24,071 nt of DNA from an uncultured Oscillospiraceae bacterium (GTDB taxonomy: Bacteria > Bacillota > Clostridia > Oscillospirales > Acutalibacteraceae), in assembly GCA_900543215.1 (NCBI GenBank), contig UQQR01000022.1:1-24071 (forward strand), given 5' to 3'. A model generated the notes under the pieces. It did not search any database, was not told the origin of the DNA, and saw only the letters and a list, made by a program, of their open reading frames with translations. Shown piece by piece: positions 1 through 7,487 of this stretch (positions within the stretch are counted from its first letter, which is position 1; every line of letters starts with the position of its first letter). A program made the position numbers and the translations under genes.

Positions 1-765
<765 letters not shown>

Positions 766-766
<1 letters not shown>

Positions 767-794
767 AAAGCGAGAACTTTTCGTCCTCGCTTTT
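766..794. terminator. Bidirectional intrinsic terminator
   Basis: A 9-bp stem (AAAAGCGAG at 766-774 with CTCGCTTTT at 786-794) overlaps the stop codon of the EamA gene. It is A-rich on the left and T-rich on the right, so it can end both the rightward transporter transcript and the leftward binding-protein transcript. Confidence 0.75.
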
Positions 795-804
795 ATTTAT
801 CTTA

Positions 805-1605
805 TTATTTTGTAGTGATATCTTTACCAAACCATTTTTCGGAAATTTTAGCGATTGTACCATCAGCTTTCATTTCATTCATTACTTTTTGAACTTCATC
901 ACGAAGAGCTTGGTTGTCTTTTGCAAATGCAATACCAAAATCAGTAGGTTCACCTACAACAATATCAGTTTCTTTGAAAGAATCAGCATGTTTTTGCATG
1001 TAATAAGTACCGATGAGTTCATCTGTTACTACTGCATCAATTCTACCATTTTCTAAATCCATGAAAGCATCAATGTAATCACCATATTTTTTTACTTCAG
1101 CAAATTGCGCAGCATAATCTTGGTTATTATCTAAGAAATCTTCTGCTGTACTACCGCTTTGAGTACCGATTACTTTACCTTTTAACTGGTCAAGAGATTT
1201 TATATCAGAATTAACTGGAACGAAGATAACTTGACGATTTTTCATGTAAGGATCACTAAATAACATATTTTCTTTACGTTTTTCAGTAATATCTAAACCA
1301 TTCCAAAGAATATCTACACGACCGCTTTTAAGTTCAGCTTCTTTACTAGACCAATCAATTGCTTTGAATTCTACTGGACGATTAAGTCTTTTTGTTGCTT
1401 CTTTTGCTAAATCTACATCAAAACCAACAATTTCATTATTTTCATCTTTAAAGCCCATTGGTGGATAACTATCATCTAAACCAATAACGATAGGTTTATC
1501 ACTGCCACCAGTAGCAGAAGATGTTTCTTTTTCCTCACTTCCACAGCCAGCTACTAACATTGCGCCTAAAAGCATAGACATACATAGCAATAATACCTTT
1601 TTCAT
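805..1605 (-). CDS. Amino-acid ABC transporter substrate-binding lipoprotein
   Basis: Extracellular solute-binding protein family 3, which captures a polar amino acid (cystine, glutamine or similar) and delivers it to an ABC importer. 266 residues, normal for the family. Residues 1-20 form a lipoprotein signal ending in a lipobox (LVAGC, lipidated Cys21), followed by a Ser/Glu-rich linker. The mature domain begins near residue 38 (VIGLDDSYPPMGFKDENN) and has the typical FDVDLAKE and C-terminal DGTIAKISEKWFG motifs. A strong AGGAGG ribosome site lies 8-13 bases before the ATG. No permease or ATPase gene is adjacent in the window, so it is either an orphan or separated from its partners. The specific amino acid cannot be told. 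Confidence 0.88.
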   Translation of the reverse strand: MKKVLLLCMSMLLGAMLVAGCGSEEKETSSATGGSDKPIVIGLDDSYPPMGFKDENNEIVGFDVDLAKEATKRLNRPVEFKAIDWSSKEAELKSGRVDILWNGLDITEKRKENMLFSDPYMKNRQVIFVPVNSDIKSLDQLKGKVIGTQSGSTAEDFLDNNQDYAAQFAEVKKYGDYIDAFMDLENGRIDAVVTDELIGTYYMQKHADSFKETDIVVGEPTDFGIAFAKDNQALRDEVQKVMNEMKADGTIAKISEKWFGKDITTK

Positions 1606-1745
1606 AAATATTTCCTCCTAATACGAATATATATTATCTATAATTGCATTGTAATACTTTAATTAGCTAAAGCATTAACTTGTTATATTGTAACAAAAAT
1701 AAATTAAAAAAGCTATAGTTTTTTAGAAAAAATTTTAAAGAATTT

Positions 1746-1774
1746 TTGTTTTTTCAAAAACCATATGCTACAAT
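1746..1774 (+). promoter_or_regulatory. Sigma-A promoter for the UPF0756 gene
   Basis: TTGTTT at 1746-1751, a 17-base spacer and TACAAT at 1769-1774, preceded by TG at 1766-1767 (an extended -10). It lies about 40 bases upstream of the ATG at 1817. Confidence 0.55.
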
Positions 1775-1816
1775 AGAAAAACAATTTAAGAAAATTTAAT
1801 TAAAGGACGTGTTTAT

Positions 1817-2272
1817 ATGAGTAATGAATATATTATTCTTTTAGTACTTTTAGCCTTAAGTTATATTGGACATAATATGTCTGTTTTTTATGCTGTTGGT
1901 GTAATTTTAATTTTAAAAGTTTTCCAGTTAGATGCTCTAATGCAATTCGTAGAAACAAACGGCTTAAATTATGGCATCATATTACTTACAATTGCCATTT
2001 TAATACCTCTAGCTACTGGTAAAATAACAGTTCAAATGATGATACATAGTTTTACCTCTCCTGTTGGTATATTGGCCCTATTAGCCGGTGTATTTGCTGC
2101 TGTTGCTGGTGGCTCTGGTGTATCCTTATTGAAGGACTCTCCAGATATTGTATCATCTCTTATCATTGGTACAATGATTGGTGTATTTTTCTTTAAAGGA
2201 GTTGCTGTTGGACCTTTAATCGCTGCTGGTATGACTTATATGGTTTTAAGTTTATTAAAAGTTTTTCATTAA
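1817..2272 (+). CDS. UPF0756 (DUF441) family membrane protein
   Basis: Small integral membrane protein of 151 residues, the usual length for UPF0756/DUF441 (YeaL/YtwI-like), whose function is not established. About four to five hydrophobic helices are visible. The family's conserved features include the N-terminal GHNMSVFYAV stretch, the mid-protein ATGKITVQ segment, the AGGSGVSLLKDSPD loop near residues 97-110, and the C-terminal GVAVGPLIAAGM segment. The start is supported by an AAAGGA ribosome site about 9 bases upstream and by the promoter above. The gene stands alone and converges with crcB across a terminator. Confidence 0.85.
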   Translation: MSNEYIILLVLLALSYIGHNMSVFYAVGVILILKVFQLDALMQFVETNGLNYGIILLTIAILIPLATGKITVQMMIHSFTSPVGILALLAGVFAAVAGGSGVSLLKDSPDIVSSLIIGTMIGVFFFKGVAVGPLIAAGMTYMVLSLLKVFH

Positions 2273-2291
2273 TATTGCAATATATAAAGAT

Positions 2292-2322
2292 AAAAGCGAT
2301 ACATTTATTTGTATCGCCTTTA
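2292..2322. terminator. Bidirectional intrinsic terminator
   Basis: Inverted repeat GCGATAC (2296-2302) with GTATCGC (2311-2317), flanked by A's on the left and T's on the right. It sits between the convergent UPF0756 and crcB genes. Confidence 0.7.
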
Positions 2323-2328
2323 TTATTA

Positions 2329-2703
2329 TTAAAAAGCCATATAGATTAATATTCTACCTATCCAAGCTGCTAAAAGCCCACCAAATGTATTTAATCCTAC
2401 ATTTAATAATACAGAAATGAAATCTCCCGTACGCCATAATATTAGAGTTTCATTTGTAAATGATGAAAAAGTAGTAAGTCCACCTAAAAATCCTACTGTT
2501 AAAAATAAAGAAAGATACGGTGATGTTCCTTGTATTTTTTCTGTTAATAATGTAGCTATCATGCCAATTAAGAAGCAACCTATTAAATTTACAGCTAAGG
2601 TACCATAAGGAAAATATCCTAATTTATTTATATATGTAGTAATTAAATATCGCATAGCACCACCCAAAGCACAACCTAACATAACAACTAATAAATTACT
2701 CAT
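2329..2703 (-). CDS. crcB: Fluoride channel CrcB/Fluc
   Basis: Small four-helix membrane protein that works as an antiparallel dimer to export fluoride. 124 residues, normal length. Signature segments are present: GGAMRY near residue 15, GTLAVNLIGCFLIG near residue 34 (the conserved Asn of the family), and GFLGGLTTFSSF near residue 71 (the conserved Phe/Thr/Ser track that lines the fluoride path). GAGGAG lies just upstream of the ATG. I found no recognisable fluoride riboswitch in the remaining upstream bases, but those bases run into the suspected join, so the leader may be incomplete. Many firmicutes carry two crcB genes in tandem; only one is seen here. Confidence 0.92.
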   Translation of the reverse strand: MSNLLVVMLGCALGGAMRYLITTYINKLGYFPYGTLAVNLIGCFLIGMIATLLTEKIQGTSPYLSLFLTVGFLGGLTTFSSFTNETLILWRTGDFISVLLNVGLNTFGGLLAAWIGRILIYMAF

Positions 2704-2888
2704 AAAAATCTCCTCACTATTTTATTATCTTTTTATAAAATAAAAAACTCCTGTTATATATATTTAAAATAAAATATACAAAAAACTCCGACAATATCCA
2801 GATTGATATAAACAAGGAAGTAAATAATAATTTCCTTTGAAACGTCCCCTTATATCCTATAATAATAATTCCCAAAATAACAAAAAAA
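2704..2888. other. AT-rich non-coding stretch containing the suspected assembly join
   Basis: No gene is visible. The stretch is AT-rich, like the DNA to its left, up to about 2,880. Protein similarity of the ABC exporter on the right begins at about 2,883-2,889, with no start codon. A weak 6-bp inverted repeat (AAGGAA/TTCCTT) lies near 2,815-2,838. The change of base composition and loss of the exporter's start put the join somewhere between 2,838 and 2,890. Confidence 0.6.
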
Positions 2889-4661
2889 CTGCTTTTAAGA
2901 ATTCTAAGTTACTTAAAGCCGTACAAATGGCAGTTTATCGCTGTTTTTGCCGCACTTGCGGTTTCAGCTGTTTTGGGGCTCTTCCCGTCGGTAATAACAG
3001 GTAAAATAGTTGACGCGATAGTGGACGACAACACCGACATAAAGCTTTTGGCACAGCTTTTGGTGCTTGCGTTTGCGGTACTGTCCGTTTCGCAGATAAT
3101 AAGTGTGCTTGAGCAATACATAAACAGTTGGATTTCGCAAAAAATCATTTATGATATGCGGAACGAAATGTATTATCATCTGGAGCATATGCCTCATTCG
3201 TTTTTCACAAGCGAAAAGCAGGGCGACATTATAACCCGTATGAACGGAGACATTAACGGCGTCAGCTCGGTCATATCGGTAATGCTTACCTCGCTCGTCA
3301 GCAATGTTTTGACAATAGGCACCTGCGTTTTTTATCTTTTCTATACCGATTGGAGACTGGCGGCAGTCGGGATTATTATTTTACCCCTGCTTATTCTGCC
3401 GACCAAGGCGGTAGGAAAAAAACGGTGGCAGCTTGTAAGCGAGGCACAGGAAAAGCAGGACGAGCTTAACCAGCATGTTGACGAAACGCTCTCGGTAAGC
3501 GGTTCTATGCTTGTAAAACTTTTTAATAAAGAGGACGAGGAATACGAAAAGTTCCGTGCTGTAAACAATGAAACAACAAAAATCACGATAAAGGAACAAC
3601 GCGCCGGCAGTTGGTTCCATGTATTCCTCGGTATGTTTATACAGATAGCGCCGCTGCTTATATACTTTGCGGGCGGATTTTTAATAATAAGCCGCACGGA
3701 CTCCTCGCTTACGGTAGGCGATATTTCGGTTGTCGTAGCACTTGTAAACAGACTTTACCAGCCGGTAAGGCAGCTGCTTGATTTACAGGTTGATTTTGTC
3801 AGATCCTTAGCGCTCTTTACAAGAATATTCGAATACTTTGACCGTGAATGTACCATAGTAAATCCCGAAAATCCCGTAAAACCGCCGCTTGACGACTGCA
3901 GTATAGAATTCAAGGATGTCGGTTTTTCATATGAAAACGGGAGAGAAATACTGAAAAGCATAAGCTTTTTCGTCCCGAACGGAAAAATGCACGCTATTGT
4001 CGGTGCTTCCGGAGCAGGAAAATCAACAATAATTTCCATGATCCCTAGACTTTACGATGTTACAGCCGGAAGTGTAAATATAGCCGGAACGGATGTACGG
4101 AAATTTGACCTTGACTATCTGCGGAAAAATATAGGAATAGTAACTCAGGACACCTATCTTTTTAACGGAACGGTGCTTGAAAACCTGCTCTACGCAAAAC
4201 CCGACGCCACAACCGAGGAAATAGAAAAAGCCTGCCGAGCCGCCAATATCTACGATTTTATAGATAATTTACCGAATAAACTTAATACCGTCGTCGGCAA
4301 CAGAGGTCTCAAGCTTTCGGGCGGTGAAAAGCAAAGAATTTCGATTGCCCGTGTAATTCTTAAAAATCCACGCATACTTATTCTTGACGAGGCAACCTCC
4401 TCGCTTGACTCAATATCGGAAAATCTTATACAGTCGGCTCTTAATTTCGTAATGTCGGGCAGAACAAGCATTGTAATAGCCCACAGGCTGTCAACGGTTA
4501 TTGCCGCAGATAAAATACTTGTGATTGAAAACGGCGAAATTACGGATTCGGGTACGCACGACGAGCTTATGGACAAAAGCCGAACCTACCGTAAGCTTTA
4601 CGATACGCAGTTTAAAAGAGTTATAGATTACGAGCTTCAGAAAAGCTCCCGTAACGATTGA
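2889..4661 (+). CDS. ABC exporter (fused membrane and ATPase domains), 5'-truncated
   Basis: Type IV ABC exporter half-transporter that likely dimerises to pump a lipid, peptide or drug. The recognisable sequence begins with LLRILSYLKPYKWQF at 2892, the normal membrane-entry segment near the N-terminus of this family. The frame is open upstream to a stop at 2838 but has no ATG or GTG, and the first TTG (2973) falls inside the first membrane helix, so the true start has been lost. The ATPase domain is complete: Walker A GASGAGKST at 4002-4028, signature LSGGE at 4314-4328, Walker B RILILDEATSSLD from 4371, and the H-loop IAHRLST after it. About 590 residues remain; only the first 10-20 appear missing. 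The substrate is unknown. Confidence 0.88.
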   Translation: MLLRILSYLKPYKWQFIAVFAALAVSAVLGLFPSVITGKIVDAIVDDNTDIKLLAQLLVLAFAVLSVSQIISVLEQYINSWISQKIIYDMRNEMYYHLEHMPHSFFTSEKQGDIITRMNGDINGVSSVISVMLTSLVSNVLTIGTCVFYLFYTDWRLAAVGIIILPLLILPTKAVGKKRWQLVSEAQEKQDELNQHVDETLSVSGSMLVKLFNKEDEEYEKFRAVNNETTKITIKEQRAGSWFHVFLGMFIQIAPLLIYFAGGFLIISRTDSSLTVGDISVVVALVNRLYQPVRQLLDLQVDFVRSLALFTRIFEYFDRECTIVNPENPVKPPLDDCSIEFKDVGFSYENGREILKSISFFVPNGKMHAIVGASGAGKSTIISMIPRLYDVTAGSVNIAGTDVRKFDLDYLRKNIGIVTQDTYLFNGTVLENLLYAKPDATTEEIEKACRAANIYDFIDNLPNKLNTVVGNRGLKLSGGEKQRISIARVILKNPRILILDEATSSLDSISENLIQSALNFVMSGRTSIVIAHRLSTVIAADKILVIENGEITDSGTHDELMDKSRTYRKLYDTQFKRVIDYELQKSSRND

Positions 4662-4681
4662 AAAATTTAATTCATTTACCA

Positions 4682-4710
4682 TTGACTTAAAGCCCCAAAA
4701 GGGTTAAAAT
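4682..4710 (+). promoter_or_regulatory. Sigma-A promoter for the DUF1292 gene and 6S RNA
   Basis: TTGACT at 4682-4687, a 17-base spacer and TAAAAT at 4705-4710. It lies 31 bases before the ATG at 4742 and could transcribe both the DUF1292 gene and the 6S RNA behind it. Confidence 0.7.
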
Positions 4711-4741
4711 ATGGGTACAGACTTCTGTTCGGAGGATAATT

Positions 4742-5059
4742 ATGGACAATATTAAGAACAAAGAGGATTATAATCCCGATATAGTAACACTTTCCGATGA
4801 CGACGGAAAGGAGTATACCTTTGAGGTGCTTGACGCCATTGAAACCGATACCGGCCGCTACCTTGCTATGCTTCCGATATACGACGACCCTCAAAAAACG
4901 CTCGACGACAGCGGCGAGCTTGTAATCGTAAAGGTCGGCGAAGCCGATGAAAACGGCGACGAATACTATTACGAAATAGAGGATGACGACGAATACGATA
5001 TGGTAGCCGACGCCTTTGTTGAAAGACTTGAGGACTTCTTTGAAATAGACGAGGATTAA
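4742..5059 (+). CDS. DUF1292 domain protein, acidic
   Basis: 105-residue soluble, very acidic protein of the DUF1292 family (YrzB-like) found across Firmicutes; its function is not established. The core runs from about residue 14 (IVTLSDDDGKEYTFEVLDAI) through the YLAMLPIYDD and GELVIVKV strands to the C-terminal acidic helix ending at DFFEIDED. In many Firmicutes such genes lie near ruvX, which is not seen here. GGAGG is 6-7 bases before the ATG and a good promoter is upstream. The stop codon is immediately followed, after one or two bases, by the closing stem of the 6S RNA. Confidence 0.85.
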   Translation: MDNIKNKEDYNPDIVTLSDDDGKEYTFEVLDAIETDTGRYLAMLPIYDDPQKTLDDSGELVIVKVGEADENGDEYYYEIEDDDEYDMVADAFVERLEDFFEIDED

Positions 5060-5060
5060 T

Positions 5061-5263
5061 TTCCAGTCCTGCTCTGTTCGCGGACCGCGTCTTATATAAC
5101 CCTACAACATTATAATTAGGGGCCTACGCTCGCATTGCGGATTGCAGACCTCCCGCGGCTGTGCCGAGTTCGGAAGAAGGGAGCGTGAAGCTGTGCGGCC
5201 GGCACCCACCTGCTTTAACGCAGGTTATTTTAAGCGCATTACGGCAGAGCGGGACACTTGGAG
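5061..5263 (+). ncRNA. ssrS: 6S RNA
   Basis: About 203 bases with the expected 6S layout. The ends form a long closing stem: 5062-5076 pairs with 5245-5262 (TCCAG-TCCTGCTCTG against CAGAGCGGGAC-TTGGA), with a small bulge. The middle contains the segment beginning GGGGCCTACGC near 5118 and the 3' half CACCCACCTGC...GCAGGTTA near 5205-5227, which resembles conserved parts of bacterial 6S RNA as I recall them. The product would bind sigma-A RNA polymerase by mimicking an open promoter. I saw no convincing promoter right in front of it, so it may be processed from the DUF1292 transcript. It lacks the SRP RNA, tmRNA and RNase P hallmarks. A terminator follows. Confidence 0.78.
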
Positions 5264-5280
5264 CTTAAAATTATTGCTGT

Positions 5281-5313
5281 AAAAAAACGGGACTGTTTGA
5301 CAGTCCCGTTTTT
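5281..5313. terminator. Bidirectional intrinsic terminator
   Basis: A 9-bp perfect stem (ACGGGACTG at 5287-5295 with CAGTCCCGT at 5301-5309), with A7 on its left and T5 on its right. It ends the 6S RNA going right and the thiN operon going left, and it touches the thiN stop codon. Confidence 0.85.
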
Positions 5314-5929
5314 ATATCAATTTTGAAATTACCACGGCTAAAATCCCGCTTTTGACAGATATTTCGGCGTTTCCTTCCCATTCGTTGCTGACGCCTATCG
5401 GAAATGTATTGTTTATTTCTGCGTTTTCAAGCGGATATTTAACACCCGAAGCCGTAACACCCTCGCATTTATCGGTAAGCGAGAAAATCGAAAGCGAGCA
5501 ATCCTTTTCGGGCGGAACGGTAATTCCGCCGCCGCTCAGCACAACCATTTTCGTTTCTTTTCCGAAAATACGCACAACAGCTCCGCTTTTCACGGCAAAC
5601 GCCGCAGCCTGAATATTTGCAAGCGTGTGGTCTGTTCTACCGCCCAAAGCACAGTATATCTCTATTTCTCCGTAGCCTGCCGCCACAGCGTGCTTTAACG
5701 CCGCCAGGGTATCCGTATCATCCTTTTGCGTGGGAAGCTCCAGCACAGGTATACCCGTGGGAACAGTTCCATTGTATGAATCAAAATCCCCGACAAATAT
5801 ATCCGGCTTTATGCCGTTTTCAAGCGCGTATTCAAAACCCCTATCGCAGGCTATGATATAATCTGCTTTTTCAATTCCGTTAAGACCCGAATACTCCCCT
5901 CCGGATATTACGACGCAAATTTTACCCAT
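5312..5929 (-). CDS. thiN: Thiamine pyrophosphokinase
   Basis: Cytoplasmic enzyme that transfers pyrophosphate from ATP to thiamine, making thiamine diphosphate. 205 residues, normal for the family. Conserved motifs are GDFDS at residues 47-51, KDDTDT at 69-74 (acidic metal/ATP site) and GGRTDH at 96-101. The start ATG lies 11 bases after the stop of the cohesin gene and has only a weak GGGAA ribosome site, so it is probably translated as the third gene of that operon. No TPP riboswitch lies directly in front of it. The link of thiamine salvage with a cell-wall operon is not obvious and may be only co-transcription. Confidence 0.9.
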   Translation of the reverse strand: MGKICVVISGGEYSGLNGIEKADYIIACDRGFEYALENGIKPDIFVGDFDSYNGTVPTGIPVLELPTQKDDTDTLAALKHAVAAGYGEIEIYCALGGRTDHTLANIQAAAFAVKSGAVVRIFGKETKMVVLSGGGITVPPEKDCSLSIFSLTDKCEGVTASGVKYPLENAEINNTFPIGVSNEWEGNAEISVKSGILAVVISKLI

Positions 5930-5940
5930 AAATTATTCCC

Positions 5941-7467
5941 TTACAGCTTATCTTCCTCTTGGGTTTGTTCTTCATTCTTTGCATCCCCGTCTTCGTATTT
6001 TTCCTTGCCGTCGCTTACGGAAACCTCGTCAAAATCACTTGTGAACGCAATATCATCCTCGCTCTCTTTTCCTTTTACAAGCTTCAATATAAGAAGAACA
6101 ACAAGAACCGCGGCGGCTATTAATGCCACAACCAACCCTATAACCATTACTTTGGCATTTGCGGACAGCGAGGCAAATCTCGAACCGAATCCGCCCGGCT
6201 TTACTTCCAATTCTTCCTTTACAAGCTTAAACTCCGGCGCTCTTTGCAAAACATTTTCCGCGCTGTCATAACGGTACATAGAGAAGTTACCGTTAAAGAA
6301 GCAGTATACATAATAAAAATCAGAATAATCCGCGTCCGCCGCAGAAACATTAAGTCCGTCGGAAGCTCCTGTTTCGGTATTTGTAACCGCGAAAGCCTTT
6401 ATATTAAATCCGCCTATATCCACTGTTGTTTCATAATATCCCGACGGTGCCTTATACCCAACGGGTACATCCGCAAAGATATATGTATTATTGCCGAAAA
6501 CGGCATATTTAAGCTTTTCAAAGGTCTTTCCGTCCTCGGAAAGCAAATACGGAACGCACGAATCATCGGCACCCTTAAGATAATAAACGGTGTAGTAACC
6601 TGCCGTATCCTTGGCAACCGCAACCTGAGTGTCGTTAAAATCGGCGGTGTCAGCCGAAAATCCGTTTGGAAGAGTGATTCCCGAAATATCGGTAAGAACA
6701 GTAAACGGCATGCCGTCTATAACCGTCTCGTTCGGCTGCGGTTCGGTCTGGGATGATTCCTCAGGTTCTTCATCAGAGCGTGTAATTGTAATAGTATATA
6801 CTTTTTGCGCTCCGCCGGGTGCGGTTACCGTAACAGTCCGTACATTTTTGCCCTCATTAAGTGCGGAGGTGCCGGACACCTCAACCTTTGCGCCGCTGTC
6901 TGCCGCGGTCGCAAAAATTTTGCACTCCGTAACATTTTTCGCAACTTTTGCCGTATATGAGGTTTTACTTGCGGAAAATTTCGGTGAAAGTGTACCTGCG
7001 CTTAACGAAAGTGATTTTAAATTGGCATTATCGGACTTTGCGGCGTCCGCTACCGTAAGCGTTGCCGAGGAACCGCCTACCGCAATTTCGTTATCGCTCG
7101 CATACATAGCGTTAACAACGCTTACCGTGCAGGAGCCTGAGGCTATCGCCGTAAATTTAAGCGGACAGGATTGCTTTGTTTTTCCGCTTACAGAATAAAC
7201 CACATTTACGACGCCCGCACCGCCCGTGGCATTGTCTCCGCTTTCAAAGCGGAGCACGTCCGGATTATAATTGACCGAAAATGATGTTCCGTACATATTT
7301 TCATCGGCGTTTACCGTAACAGTAACCGTAACCGAATCGTTAACGCTCGGCTTACTGCTGCTGAAGGATATTGTGGTGCTTGAGGCAGAAGCGGTAAAAA
7401 CAAGACAGCTTACCGCAACGGACACAGTCGCAAGAATTGTAATGATTTTAATTAAGCTTTTTTTCAT
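5941..7467 (-). CDS. Membrane-anchored surface protein with a cohesin-like and a cadherin-like domain
   Basis: 508 residues. Signal peptide 1-29 (ends TASAS); cohesin-like beta-sandwich about 30-140 (contains VTVTVNADENMYGTSFSVNY); cadherin-like beta-sandwich about 146-231 (LKSLSLSAGTLSPKFSAS to YTITITR); Glu/Pro/Ser linker to about 250; a further extracellular region about 250-410 that I do not recognise; membrane helix about 440-463; acidic cytoplasmic tail. ATG 7467 was chosen because GAGGA stands just before it; an ATG at 7479 is possible, while the open frame reaching 7743 is only overlap with the next gene. It lies 20 bases behind a dockerin-bearing glucosaminidase, so a likely job is to hold that enzyme, or other dockerin proteins, at the cell surface. 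The cohesin call is by fold-like pattern, not by alignment. Confidence 0.75.
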   Translation of the reverse strand: MKKSLIKIITILATVSVAVSCLVFTASASSTTISFSSSKPSVNDSVTVTVTVNADENMYGTSFSVNYNPDVLRFESGDNATGGAGVVNVVYSVSGKTKQSCPLKFTAIASGSCTVSVVNAMYASDNEIAVGGSSATLTVADAAKSDNANLKSLSLSAGTLSPKFSASKTSYTAKVAKNVTECKIFATAADSGAKVEVSGTSALNEGKNVRTVTVTAPGGAQKVYTITITRSDEEPEESSQTEPQPNETVIDGMPFTVLTDISGITLPNGFSADTADFNDTQVAVAKDTAGYYTVYYLKGADDSCVPYLLSEDGKTFEKLKYAVFGNNTYIFADVPVGYKAPSGYYETTVDIGGFNIKAFAVTNTETGASDGLNVSAADADYSDFYYVYCFFNGNFSMYRYDSAENVLQRAPEFKLVKEELEVKPGGFGSRFASLSANAKVMVIGLVVALIAAAVLVVLLILKLVKGKESEDDIAFTSDFDEVSVSDGKEKYEDGDAKNEEQTQEEDKL

Positions 7468-7487
7468 ATCTATCCTCATTCCGTATT

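Noticed and set aside
1619..1700. Promoter of the amino-acid-binding lipoprotein gene (TTACAA, 17 bases, TATATT on the minus strand)
   Set aside because: The match is weak in very AT-rich DNA, where such patterns are expected by chance, so I did not list it.
2704..2840. A fluoride riboswitch upstream of crcB
   Set aside because: On the minus strand I see neither the GAUGG opening nor the conserved pseudoknot segments; only AT-rich sequence with two GGAG-T(n) stretches.
2973..2975. TTG as the genuine start of the ABC exporter
   Set aside because: It lies within the first membrane helix, has no ribosome site, and family-like sequence continues upstream to about 2889.
5100..5230. SRP RNA, tmRNA or RNase P RNA instead of 6S RNA
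   Set aside because: The GGAAGGAAGCAGC-type SRP apical motif, a tRNA-like end with tag frame, and the RNase P GAGGAAAGUCC motif are all absent, whereas the closed long stem with an open centre fits 6S.
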